From positions 1-64,000 of the forward strand of contig CAYPAX010000005.1 in the NCBI GenBank assembly GCA_964408735.1: DNA of 64,000 bases. Direction: 5' to 3'. The translations under genes and the position numbers were made by a program. This document shows positions 15,003 through 22,884 of the stretch, one piece after another; positions within the stretch are counted from its first letter, which is position 1; each line of letters begins with the position of its first letter. This DNA comes from UBA7887 sp964408735. Lineage in GTDB: Bacteria; Pseudomonadota; Alphaproteobacteria; UBA7887. The notes beneath the pieces are model-generated. The model did not search any database. It was not told the origin of the DNA and worked only from the letters and a program-made list of their open reading frames with translations.

Positions 15003-16724
15003 TCAGGAGTCGTCGTCAGGGTCCGACTTCCTGCGCCGCAACAGCAGTCCCGTCACCCCGACCAGCATCAGGGCACCGCCAAGGCTGCCCACGGAGGCAC
15101 GCTCGAGGTCGCTGTCGAGATCGAGCATGGCAAGGCCGCTCTTCTGCTCCACCGCTGCCAATCGCATGCGGATCGACTCCATCTCGCGTTGGCGTGTGTC
15201 CGCGTCCATGATCCTGGCATAGCAGCCGACCAGCGGGCTCCAGCCCTCGCTGTAGGCCCAGCCGCCGGGATTGGTGTGCATGACACCCTTGTAGAGCTGG
15301 TTCAAATCGTTGCGGCACGCGCTGGCATATTCGAACTCGATGGCGCTCGGATTGTTGCCGGAGGCGATGAACATCTGGTGGAAGGCACCGGGCGCGTCCT
15401 CGATAGGCTCTGGCGGTGCGGGACGGTTGCTGTCCTGTCCCACCAGCAGGCCATCCGCATGCAGCGCTTCGAGGGCGCGCTTGGCCTCCTGCTGCACTTC
15501 GAGCCCGGCCTTGATGCTGTTGTCGGCCATCTCCTGATAGGCGCGAGCGAAACTCTCCGAATGGCAGCGGCTGCAATTGGCGATCCAGGCTTCCTTGCGC
15601 TGTTCGAACCAGCTGTCGCCGAGATTGTCGGCGATCTCGGGCATTGGCGTGAAGCCCCAGCGCACCTTACGCACCATGTTATGGCCGAACTGGCCCTTGA
15701 ACTCGAAGTGGCAGCTGGCGCAGGTCGGCGCGGTCTGGCCGCCAAGGGCATAGGCGTCCTGCAGGCGCACCTCCCAGTCCCAGTCGTCGCCGCTGGTCTG
15801 GTAGATGGTGCCGTGCTTGGACATCATGTAGTTCTCGAACTCGTTATGAGCGATGCCGTTGTGACAGGTCGCGCAGGCCTCGGGCTTGCGCGCCGCCGCG
15901 GCCGAGAAGGTGTGCCGGGTGTGGCAGCTGTCGCACTTGTTCTGATTCGAATGGCATTCGGCGCAGCCCTCGGCCACCTCACGCTCGGCCAGGCCCGCCC
16001 ACATGGCGAGCTCGACCATGCCGTGGTAGTCGAGCGCGTGGGACGGCCGCCCCGCCGGCCACTGTTCCTGCGGCCAATGCAGGGTGTCGCGCTCGGATTC
16101 GCGCTCGGCGAACTCCTGCAAATGGCAGGCGCCGCAGACCGCGGCATCGGGCAGGCGCAGGTCGCGCTTGTGGTCCGCCTGGCCGTCGCGCATGAGCTCC
16201 ACATGGCAGTCCATGCAGCTCACTTCCGAGAGCGTATCGCCTTCGTCCATATAGCCGAGCGCCACCAGGTTGCGCTCCACAGCGACAAGCTTTTCCCGCT
16301 TATAGTAGCGCGAATCATCGGGGCTGAGATTGCGGATGGCGTTGAGATTGGCATGGACGCTGGCCTTCCAGGCCATGGTGTGCCCGGCGGTGTCCTTCTC
16401 ATGGCAATCGACGCAGCCCTGGCGATCCGAGCCTTTGCCCTTCTCGGGCGGCTCGTAGAAGCTCTGCGGGTTGGTGTATTTGCTGAACGGGATCGGATCC
16501 CAGAAATCGGCCAGGCTGCCTTCGCCCGCGCCTTCGGCCGGGTCGTGATAGCGCCACTCGAGGGCGTCGTAGAGCTCGGCCGGGTCGCCGCCTTCGTCGA
16601 TGGGGTAGACGCCCAACGCCTCATACGTCTCGGGCGGAATGTCGGCCTCAGCGGCCCCGGTCAACCCTGCCGCGAAGACCAGCGCCAGAGCCAACTTGCC
16701 CATACCTTTCAGGGAAATCGCCAT
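15003..16724 (-). CDS. haoA: Octaheme hydroxylamine oxidoreductase family protein with C-terminal membrane anchor
   Basis: A 573-residue exported multiheme cytochrome. The ATG at 16724 is chosen: it follows the upstream stop by 4 bases behind AGGAAG and begins a signal peptide (LALALVFAAGLTGAAEA). Exactly eight CxxCH motifs start at residues 104, 170, 197, 254, 264, 284, 335 and 384, the count and spacing plan of the HAO family. After the fifth heme the CHTRHTF block is conserved. Near residues 483-498 the segment HTNPGGWAYSEGWSPL is in the region where oxidative HAOs carry the tyrosine that crosslinks to heme P460; Y491 is the candidate. A helix at about 545-562 followed by RRRK anchors the protein in the membrane. 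HAO enzymes oxidise hydroxylamine, while relatives reduce it or nitrite. The direction here is inferred as oxidative from HaoB and the candidate tyrosine. Confidence 0.88.
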   Translation of the reverse strand: MAISLKGMGKLALALVFAAGLTGAAEADIPPETYEALGVYPIDEGGDPAELYDALEWRYHDPAEGAGEGSLADFWDPIPFSKYTNPQSFYEPPEKGKGSDRQGCVDCHEKDTAGHTMAWKASVHANLNAIRNLSPDDSRYYKREKLVAVERNLVALGYMDEGDTLSEVSCMDCHVELMRDGQADHKRDLRLPDAAVCGACHLQEFAERESERDTLHWPQEQWPAGRPSHALDYHGMVELAMWAGLAEREVAEGCAECHSNQNKCDSCHTRHTFSAAAARKPEACATCHNGIAHNEFENYMMSKHGTIYQTSGDDWDWEVRLQDAYALGGQTAPTCASCHFEFKGQFGHNMVRKVRWGFTPMPEIADNLGDSWFEQRKEAWIANCSRCHSESFARAYQEMADNSIKAGLEVQQEAKRALEALHADGLLVGQDSNRPAPPEPIEDAPGAFHQMFIASGNNPSAIEFEYASACRNDLNQLYKGVMHTNPGGWAYSEGWSPLVGCYARIMDADTRQREMESIRMRLAAVEQKSGLAMLDLDSDLERASVGSLGGALMLVGVTGLLLRRRKSDPDDDS

Positions 16725-16728
16725 CTTC

Positions 16729-17415
16729 CTACCAGTTCTCCGTCGGCTCTTGGAAATGCCGCAAATGCCAATTGGCATCCTTGTATGCCTCGCTCTCTTC
16801 GCCCGGGCGGTTGCGCCCGAGCGCGATCTCCATCTCGCGAACCTCGAGGTAATATTTTGCCATGTCGGCGGGCGGCAAGGCGATGCGCGCGCCGGCCATC
16901 GGCGTGTGGCAGGAGATGCAGCTCGTGGTCTTGGCGTCGTAGCCGCGTCCGACCACTGCCAGGGTCAGCAGCAGCCATACCGCCAGCGAGCCGCCGCCTA
17001 TCAGCAGGCGGGTACGCTTGGCCATGCGCGGCTGTTCGTTCCAGCGCTTGCGCCCGAACAGGAAGGGAATGGCCAGGAGGAACAGAATGACGCCAAGCGG
17101 GATCCAGAAGGTGCCGATCTGCCGCAGGGCCTCATTTTCGGCCCCGAGCTGCCAGAACGGCTCGAAGACCGCCAGCAGGTACCACTCGGGCGCGGGCACG
17201 CTGACGCCGTGGTCGGGCAGCGGCGGCATGTCGTGGTTGGTGGGCACACGGTAGGCGAGGGATAGCACCACGATCAGCACGAAAGTGATGACCACCGTTA
17301 TCCCCGCCTTGAAGGCGTGCTTGGGATAGAAACGGTGGAATTCTTGCGGGTAGGGCGGGTCGTACTTGTCGTCGACGAGGATATCCCGGCCCTTCTTGTC
17401 CTTGAATTCGGCCAT
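16729..17415 (-). CDS. Cytochrome b subunit IV-cytochrome c fusion (QcrC-like)
   Basis: A 228-residue membrane protein. Three hydrophobic segments (about 37-55, 102-120 and 136-155) match subunit IV / the C-terminal domain of cytochrome b. The quinol-site motif PEWY is intact at 76-79 (VPAPEWYLLAVFEPF). A periplasmic tail carries one heme c site, CISCH, at 166-170. The same fusion is known as QcrC of the Bacillus-type bc complex. The gene starts 9 bases after the cytochrome b stop behind GGGGCGGAG and is followed after 4 bases by the octaheme oxidoreductase. Expected role (inference): with the upstream cytochrome b it forms a quinone-reactive membrane module passing electrons between the quinone pool and HAO. 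No Rieske gene is nearby. Confidence 0.85.
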   Translation of the reverse strand: MAEFKDKKGRDILVDDKYDPPYPQEFHRFYPKHAFKAGITVVITFVLIVVLSLAYRVPTNHDMPPLPDHGVSVPAPEWYLLAVFEPFWQLGAENEALRQIGTFWIPLGVILFLLAIPFLFGRKRWNEQPRMAKRTRLLIGGGSLAVWLLLTLAVVGRGYDAKTTSCISCHTPMAGARIALPPADMAKYYLEVREMEIALGRNRPGEESEAYKDANWHLRHFQEPTENW

Positions 17416-17424
17416 CTCCGCCCC

Positions 17425-18057
17425 CTACAGCGGCTCGGCGATGCCGTGCTTCTTGACCATCGAGAAATGGAAGAAGAGCAGCATGAAGAGGATCGCCGGC
17501 AGCACCAGCACGTGGATGATGAAGGTGCGGTAGATGGTGAAGGTGTCGAGCAGGAAGGCCTGCACGAAGCCGCCTATCAGCGGCCAGGTCTCCACATAAT
17601 CGACCCAGATGGCGTAGGACCAATAGGCGCGCCAGTCCCACGGCAGGATGATGCCCGTGACCACGAACAGGAAGACCGTGAGGAACTGCAACACGCCCGA
17701 CATCCAGTTGAATTCGCGCGGATTGCGATAGGCTCTGCGATAGAACACCGTGACCATATGGGTGAACACGGCCGCCACCAGGATAGTCGAGCCCCAGCGG
17801 TGCATGTTGCGCATCAGCCAGCCGCCGGTGATCTCGTTGCTCATGCGCTCGATGCTTTGCAGCGCAAGCTCCGGATTGGGCATGTAGAACATGACCAGGA
17901 AAATGCCCGTGAGCAGCTGCAGCACGATGATGAAAAGCGAGATGCCGCCGAAGCAGTAGTAAAAGGCGTTGTTGGGGACTGCCTGCGACATCTTCTCGCG
18001 CGCGAAGCCGCCAACGCCGGTTCGTGACTCGAACCACTGGTAGAGCCCGGAACTCAT
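17425..18057 (-). CDS. b6-type cytochrome b (QcrB-like)
   Basis: A 210-residue, four-helix membrane protein equal to the N-terminal half of cytochrome b. Two histidine pairs for the two b hemes are visible: HRWGSTILVAAVFTH (spacing 13) and HVLVLPAILFMLLFFH (spacing 14). The second spacing of 14 is the b6 type rather than the mitochondrial bc1 type. Cysteine 35, in the context AFYYCFGGIS, matches the cysteine that binds the extra heme c(i) in b6f and related complexes. The ATG at 18057 is chosen because GGAG lies 10 bases ahead. First gene of the operon cytochrome b / subunit IV-c / HAO / HaoB, divergent from the pentapeptide genes. Confidence 0.88.
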   Translation of the reverse strand: MSSGLYQWFESRTGVGGFAREKMSQAVPNNAFYYCFGGISLFIIVLQLLTGIFLVMFYMPNPELALQSIERMSNEITGGWLMRNMHRWGSTILVAAVFTHMVTVFYRRAYRNPREFNWMSGVLQFLTVFLFVVTGIILPWDWRAYWSYAIWVDYVETWPLIGGFVQAFLLDTFTIYRTFIIHVLVLPAILFMLLFFHFSMVKKHGIAEPL

Positions 18058-18166
18058 AGACCGCTGTCTCCTCATCTCGCCGGCCTTCGCCGTTGGCCCA
18101 AAATAGCCTTATCGAACGCCGTCTGGCCAGTCCCTGAGACGGAAAAACGCAACAGTTGCCGCCATA

Positions 18167-18228
18167 GTCATTCCGCACTTGACGCGGGGCTGAGAGTCGG
18201 GGACCGTGCGCGCCATGGCGAGAATGAC
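18167..18228. repeat. Short palindromic-ended intergenic repeat
   Basis: A 62-bp segment is bounded by GTCATTC and GAATGAC in inverted orientation and has an internal GC-rich fold. It resembles the small dispersed palindromes common in alphaproteobacterial spacers. It covers several alternative start codons of the pentapeptide gene, which argues that translation begins after it. Confidence 0.35.
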
Positions 18229-18241
18229 GAGGAAGCATCGC

Positions 18242-19378
18242 ATGCGGCCCGTGGCAGCGGTTTTCGGGGCTTTCGGCTGCGCTGTCGTTGCCTCCGGCGC
18301 GGTGGCCTTCGACGACACAGATCTGCAGCGGCTGGCCGCCCTCAACCAGTGCGAAGCCTGTGATTTGCGTGAGGCAACGCTGGCGGGTGCCGACCTCAGC
18401 GGCGGCGCCTTGGTGCGGGTGGACTTGCGCCAGGCCGATCTGCGCCAGGCCGATCTCAGCCACGCGCTGCTGCCGCAGGCGCGCCTCGGCAAGGCCGATA
18501 TGAGCGGCGCCGACCTTACCCGCGCCATGCTGCGCGAGGCCGATTTGCGCAATGCCATTCTGGCGGATGCGGCGATGGGGTTTGCCGATTTGGGCTATGC
18601 GCAGCTGAGCAATGCCAATCTTGCTGGCGCCCGCTTGGCCCGTGCGGAGTTGGGCCGCGCCACCTTGCGGCGCAGCGACCTGACCGGCGCCAATCTCGGC
18701 AAGATCGAAGCCATCGATGCCGATCTCTCGGGCGCCACGCTGATCGGCGCCAACCTGACCCGGGCCAATCTTCGCAAGGCCTTCATGGGCGAGGCGGACC
18801 TTACCGGCGCGCATATGACCGAGGCGGTACTGAGCCGCGCCGACCTTGCCGGGGCGATCCTGGTCTCGGCCAATCTCGAACAGGCGAGCCTGCGCGCCTC
18901 GTACCTCAACGATGTGGATCTCAGCCGGGCGAACCTGGTGGATGCGGATCTGTCGGGCGCCGATCTGAGCGGCGCCAACTTGCACCGGACGCAGGCGCGC
19001 GGCGCCATCTTCGCCCGCGCCATCCTCAGCAGCGCCACCCTCACGGCGGCCGATCTCAGCGGTGCCGATCTGGCCGGCGCGCTTGTGGATAACGCCGATT
19101 TCAGCGCCGCGCTGCTGGCCGGTGCCAGCTTCGTCAAGGCCGACCTGAACAATGGCACGCTGGATCGTGCCGACCTCAAGGGCGCGACCTTGCGCGATGC
19201 CAATCTGCGCGGCGCCAGTCTGGCCGGCGCCGACCTCAGCGCCGCCGTGCTGCGCAAGGCCAATCTCAGCGAGGCCGATCTCTCCGGCGCCATATTGGAG
19301 GGCGCGGATCTCACCGGCGCCATCCTCTGCGCGACAAAGATGCCTTGGGGCGAGGAGAACGGGGGATGCGAAGAATGA
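18242..19378 (+). CDS. Exported pentapeptide-repeat protein (long)
   Basis: A 378-residue protein. The ATG at 18242 is chosen because GAGGAAG lies 6 bases upstream and a signal peptide follows (VFGAFGCAVVASGAVA). From about residue 40 to 370 the chain is almost entirely tandem pentapeptides of the form A(D/N)LXX, which fold into a right-handed quadrilateral beta-helix; several tens of repeats are present. A cysteine pair CEAC sits at the cap before the repeats, and two cysteines (CATK ... GGCEE) close the C-terminus, suggesting disulfide caps in the periplasm. The next gene overlaps its stop as ATGA and encodes a shorter protein of the same design. Function unknown; divergent placement next to the cytochrome b/HAO operon is the only hint. 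Confidence 0.85.
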   Translation: MRPVAAVFGAFGCAVVASGAVAFDDTDLQRLAALNQCEACDLREATLAGADLSGGALVRVDLRQADLRQADLSHALLPQARLGKADMSGADLTRAMLREADLRNAILADAAMGFADLGYAQLSNANLAGARLARAELGRATLRRSDLTGANLGKIEAIDADLSGATLIGANLTRANLRKAFMGEADLTGAHMTEAVLSRADLAGAILVSANLEQASLRASYLNDVDLSRANLVDADLSGADLSGANLHRTQARGAIFARAILSSATLTAADLSGADLAGALVDNADFSAALLAGASFVKADLNNGTLDRADLKGATLRDANLRGASLAGADLSAAVLRKANLSEADLSGAILEGADLTGAILCATKMPWGEENGGCEE

Positions 19379-19974
19379 GGCTTGCCGTGCTCTGTCTGCT
19401 GGCTTTTGCCACGCCGGCGCTTGCCTTCGATGACGCCCATCTCGCGGCGCTCGAGGCCGAGGGCCAGTGTATCGCCTGCGACCTGTCCGGCGCCGATCTT
19501 GCCGGCGCTGCGCTTGCCAAGGCCAATCTCTGGCGCGCTGACCTCAGCGGCGCCAATCTCGCCGCTGCCGATCTCAGCGGTGCCAACCTCCGCGATGCCG
19601 ACCTTACGGGCGCCGACCTCAGCGGGGCGCTCCTCAGCGAGGCCAATCTCAAATATGCCGGTCTCGCCGCTGCCGACCTCAGCACCGCCAAGCTGACCGG
19701 GGCCAACCTGCTCGCCGCCGACCTTGCCGGCGCAAACCTCAGCGGTGCCGACTTGACCTACGCCTATCTCGCCCATGCCGACTTGCGCGGCGTCAACGTT
19801 GCCGGCAGCACCTGGCAGAACGCCACCTTGAGCGAGGCCGACCTCGATCGTACCGACCTGACCGACCTCGACCTCACCAGCGCCGCCTTGCGCAACACCA
19901 AAGTTGCCGGCGCCACCTTTTGCCGCACCCAGACTCCCTGGGGCCAAGAGGATTCCGGCTGCGGCGACCTATGA
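19375..19974 (+). CDS. Exported pentapeptide-repeat protein (short paralogue)
   Basis: A 199-residue protein beginning at ATG 19375, which overlaps the previous stop; an in-frame ATG at 19366 with GAGGAG ahead of it is equally possible. A signal peptide (LAVLCLLAFATPALA) is followed by FDDAHLAALEAEGQCIACDLSGADLAG, nearly the same cap as in the upstream protein (CIAC versus CEAC). About 30 A(D/N)LXX pentapeptides then lead to a C-terminal cap CRTQTPWGQEDSGCGDL that mirrors CATKMPWGEENGGCEE of the neighbour. The conserved caps show the two arose by duplication and lost or gained repeats. Probably co-translated with the long form; function unknown. Confidence 0.85.
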   Translation: MRLAVLCLLAFATPALAFDDAHLAALEAEGQCIACDLSGADLAGAALAKANLWRADLSGANLAAADLSGANLRDADLTGADLSGALLSEANLKYAGLAAADLSTAKLTGANLLAADLAGANLSGADLTYAYLAHADLRGVNVAGSTWQNATLSEADLDRTDLTDLDLTSAALRNTKVAGATFCRTQTPWGQEDSGCGDL

Positions 19975-20336
19975 GCGATTCTCATTTCTTCAATCTGCAT
20001 GACCTCAGCCAGGGCATAGCGCGCACCCTGGCGGAAGGGCTTGAGACACGAATCTTCCCCGGCGAAAACGTCATGCTGTCGGTGGTGCGCATGGCGCCGA
20101 ACAAATCGGGCAGCCTGCACAGCCACCCCCAGGAGCAATGGGGCGTGATGCTTGAAGGCAGCGGCGTGCGCATCCAGGATGGCGTCGAGCACCCGGTCGC
20201 GGCTGGCGACTTCTGGCAGTCGCCGGGCAATGTAGAGCACGGCTTCAAGGCCGGGCCGGAGGGCGCGCTGGTGCTCGATATCTTCAGCCCGCCGCGTGAC
20301 GAATACCGCAAGAAAGGCTCGGGCTTTGGCGCTTGA
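19971..20336 (+). CDS. Cupin-domain protein
   Basis: A 121-residue single-domain cupin starting at ATG 19971, overlapping the previous stop as ATGA. Cupin motif 1 is seen as GSLHSHPQEQWGVMLEGSG (two histidines and a glutamine/glutamate for the metal), and motif 2 as GDFWQSPGNVEHGFKAG. There is no signal peptide. Small cupins act as metal-dependent isomerases, dioxygenases or binding proteins; the substrate is not evident. Its coupling to the exported pentapeptide gene is probably only transcriptional. Confidence 0.75.
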   Translation: MSDSHFFNLHDLSQGIARTLAEGLETRIFPGENVMLSVVRMAPNKSGSLHSHPQEQWGVMLEGSGVRIQDGVEHPVAAGDFWQSPGNVEHGFKAGPEGALVLDIFSPPRDEYRKKGSGFGA

Positions 20337-21414
20337 GGCGGAGACCGACGGCGAGGTTGTCGCCGATGCGGGCGCGCTGACCGAGAGCATCACCGCGGTC
20401 TTTGCCGCCTGCGGCTCTGCGCCTGAGGAAGCGCGCGCGATCGCGGAAAACCTTGTCGCCGCCAACCTTGCCGGCCACGACAGCCACGGCATCGGCGTGT
20501 TGCCGCTCTATGTGCGCAACGTCCGCAACGGGGCGCTCTTCGCCAACCAGCATGTCAGCGTGCTGCGCGACAGCGGGCCGGTGGTGCAACTCGACGGCAA
20601 TCTCGGCTACGGCCAGGTGATCGGGGCCGAGGCCATGGACATCGGGATTGCCAAGGCGAAAGAGACCGGCGTTGCTATCCTGGCGCTTCGCAACACCCAC
20701 CACCTCGGGCGCATCGGTGCCTGGGCCGAGCTTTGCGCGGACGCCGGGCTGGTCTCTATCCATTACGTCAACATCAATGGCCACAAGCCGCTGGTCGCCC
20801 CGTTCGGCGGTGCGGAAGGGCGATACGCCACCAACCCCTATTGTACGGCCATTCCGGGCACCGATACGCAGCCGCCGATCGTGCTCGACATGGCAACGAG
20901 CAAGATCGCCGTCGGCAAGGTGAGGGTGGCCTACAACAAGGGCGAAACCGTCGCCGACGACACCCTGATCGACCCCTCCGGCGTGGCGACCAACGATCCC
21001 GGCATCATGTTTCAGGAGCCCCGTGGCGCGCTGCTGCCGTTCGGCGACCACAAGGGCTATGGGCTCGCCCTGATATGCGAGGTGCTGGCGGGGGCGCTGG
21101 TCAATGGCGGCGGCTGCGTGCCGCAGCGACAGACCCGCGACAGCGTCATCAACAATATGCTCAGCATCATTCTCGATCCGGCTGCACTGGGCGATGCGGA
21201 TTTCTTCCGCAGGGAATTGGACGAGATCACCCGCTATGTGAAATCGTCCGCGCCGGCGGAGGGCGTCGAGGCGGTGATGGTGCCGGGCGATCCCGAGCGC
21301 AAGCAGAGGGCGTCGCGAGGCGCAGGCGGCATTGCCATTGATGCCACGACATGGCGGGAAATCGTCGAAGCCGCGGAATCGCTGGGCCTATCAGCTACGG
21401 ATATGAGAGTCTAA
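20296..21414 (+). CDS. Ldh/YiaK family NAD(P)-dependent oxidoreductase (malate/L-lactate/ureidoglycolate dehydrogenase-like)
   Basis: A protein of about 362-372 residues of the type 2 malate/lactate dehydrogenase family, which has its own NAD-binding fold. Hallmarks are the substrate histidine region NLAGHDSHGIGVLPLYV near residue 60, AILALRNTHHLGRIGAWAE near 120, and DMATSKIAVGKVRVAYNKGE. The GTG at 20296 overlaps the cupin gene by 41 bases; a TTG at 20326 with AAAGG ahead is a good alternative. Members reduce or oxidise 2-hydroxy acids such as malate, sulfolactate, ureidoglycolate or 2,3-diketogulonate. No neighbour fixes the substrate. Confidence 0.85.
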   Translation: MTNTARKARALALEAETDGEVVADAGALTESITAVFAACGSAPEEARAIAENLVAANLAGHDSHGIGVLPLYVRNVRNGALFANQHVSVLRDSGPVVQLDGNLGYGQVIGAEAMDIGIAKAKETGVAILALRNTHHLGRIGAWAELCADAGLVSIHYVNINGHKPLVAPFGGAEGRYATNPYCTAIPGTDTQPPIVLDMATSKIAVGKVRVAYNKGETVADDTLIDPSGVATNDPGIMFQEPRGALLPFGDHKGYGLALICEVLAGALVNGGGCVPQRQTRDSVINNMLSIILDPAALGDADFFRRELDEITRYVKSSAPAEGVEAVMVPGDPERKQRASRGAGGIAIDATTWREIVEAAESLGLSATDMRV

Positions 21415-21424
21415 GGAGACGAGC

Positions 21425-22111
21425 GTGCCGGTAGATTACGAAATCGTCGTACATGGCAACAATCTGCGAACAAAGGACGGATTCCTGGGGCTTGCCAATG
21501 CGACGCTGATCACCTGCGACGATGGTCCGATCCTGTTCGACGTCGGCCATTACTGCAATCGCATGACCTTGCTCGACGCCCTGGCAGCCAAAGACATGAG
21601 CCCGGCCGACGTCAAGGTGGTGTTTCTCTCGCACCTACATTTCGACCATGCCAACAATATCGATCTGTTTCCCGACGCCAAGATCATGGTCAGCCGGCGG
21701 GAATGGGACTATGCGGGCGATCCTCACAAGGACGACCTGTTCATTCCCTGGATGGTGCGCGAACAGTTGCAGAAGCATAATCTGGAACTGATCGATGGCG
21801 AGGCGCGCATTTGCAACGGTGTGCGCTACTTTCCGGCGCCGGGCCACACGCCGGGCTCCTTCGCGCTGCGCCTCGATACGGAAAAGTCGGGCTGCGTGGT
21901 TGTGGCGGGCGATGCCATAAAGTACCCGAAGGAGGCGCTGACGCGGTGCTGCGACCTGGCCTTCGACAGTATCGCCAACGGCAAGGCTACCATCGGGCAT
22001 ATTCTCGATATGGCGGACCGCATCGTCCCGGGTCATTTCCCCGAGCTGATCAAGCGCGATGGCGGCTTCGTCTGGGAGGATGCGGCAGAGTTTTCCTTGC
22101 TGGTACGCTAA
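21425..22111 (+). CDS. MBL-fold metallohydrolase (lactonase-like)
   Basis: A 228-residue metallo-beta-lactamase-fold enzyme starting at GTG 21425 behind AAGGAGA. The dinuclear zinc signature HLHFDH (SHLHFDHANNIDLF) is near residue 71, the next ligand histidine in APGHTPGSF near 141, the bridging aspartate in VVAGDAIKY near 162, and the last histidine in IVPGHFPEL near 205. This pattern fits N-acyl-homoserine lactonase-like or glyoxalase II-like hydrolases. It follows the Ldh-type gene by 10 bases, so it may hydrolyse a lactone or thioester in the same pathway. Its end overlaps the convergent SDR gene by 4 bases. Confidence 0.85.
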   Translation: MPVDYEIVVHGNNLRTKDGFLGLANATLITCDDGPILFDVGHYCNRMTLLDALAAKDMSPADVKVVFLSHLHFDHANNIDLFPDAKIMVSRREWDYAGDPHKDDLFIPWMVREQLQKHNLELIDGEARICNGVRYFPAPGHTPGSFALRLDTEKSGCVVVAGDAIKYPKEALTRCCDLAFDSIANGKATIGHILDMADRIVPGHFPELIKRDGGFVWEDAAEFSLLVR

Positions 22112-22863
22112 CGCGCGTTGCGAGCACCGTCGACCATGTAGACAGAGCCGGAGCAGTGGCTGCTGTCGTCGGAAGCGAGGAACAGCATTACCTTGGCGAT
22201 CTCCTCCGGCTCGGCGTAGCGGCCGAGCGGCGAAGTGCGGGCGAAGCGAGCGTGCACGCCTTCCGGATCGTCCGCGTCCATGCCGGCCTCGATGGAGCGC
22301 ATCATGCGCGTCTCGACGGGAGACGGATTGATGCTGTTGACGCGCACGCCATCGGGTGCGCCTTCGAGCGCTGCCGTGCGCATCAGGCCGATAACGCCGT
22401 GCTTGCTCGCGACATAGGCGCTCATGCCTTCGCGCCCGCGTATGCCGGCGATCGACGAGGTGACCACGATGCTGCCGCCGCCGCGCCTGGCGATCGCCGG
22501 CAGGGTGTGTTTGAGGCCGAGCCAGACGCCGCACAAGTTGACGGCGATGACCCGGTCGAAAATGTCCTCGGGATAGTCGGCGATGGGCTGGATGACGCCT
22601 TCGATACCGGCGTTCAAGAGAGCGATATCGAGGCCGCCGAAACGCTCTTCGGCTGTGGCGACACACTGCCGCACAGCCTCGCCATCAGACATGTCGGCGG
22701 TGACGCAGGCGACATCGTCACCCGTAAGTGCTGCCATGCCGGCTTCGTCGCGGTCGACCAGCACGAGCTTCGCACCCTCCGCCGCGAAGAGCCGTGCCGC
22801 GGCCGCGCCGATTCCCGCCGCCGCGCCCGTGATCAGCGCCACCTTATCCTGCAAGCGTCCCAT
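22108..22863 (-). CDS. Short-chain dehydrogenase/reductase
   Basis: A 251-residue classical SDR. The cofactor motif TGAAAGIG is at residues 13-20, the NAG motif in LLNAGIEGV near 85, the catalytic serine in VVTSSIAG near 136, and YVASK (Tyr and Lys) near 150. D38 in VLVDRDEAG at the end of strand 2 suggests NAD rather than NADP preference. The substrate is not evident. A flavodoxin gene lies 21 bases upstream on the same strand. Confidence 0.88.
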   Translation of the reverse strand: MGRLQDKVALITGAAAGIGAAAARLFAAEGAKLVLVDRDEAGMAALTGDDVACVTADMSDGEAVRQCVATAEERFGGLDIALLNAGIEGVIQPIADYPEDIFDRVIAVNLCGVWLGLKHTLPAIARRGGGSIVVTSSIAGIRGREGMSAYVASKHGVIGLMRTAALEGAPDGVRVNSINPSPVETRMMRSIEAGMDADDPEGVHARFARTSPLGRYAEPEEIAKVMLFLASDDSSHCSGSVYMVDGARNAR

Positions 22864-22884
22864 ATGCTCAGTCCCTTCCCGATA

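Noticed and set aside
17132..18985. A 617-codon minus-strand frame covering the cytochrome b and pentapeptide regions
   Set aside because: It lies in a different frame from the cytochrome b and subunit IV genes and reads the pentapeptide repeats antisense; the repeating translation reflects the repeat DNA, not a real protein.
18350..19960. Tandem short repeats that could suggest a CRISPR or satellite array
   Set aside because: The period of 15 bases is the codon pattern of pentapeptide repeats in an open frame; there are no conserved direct repeats with unique spacers.
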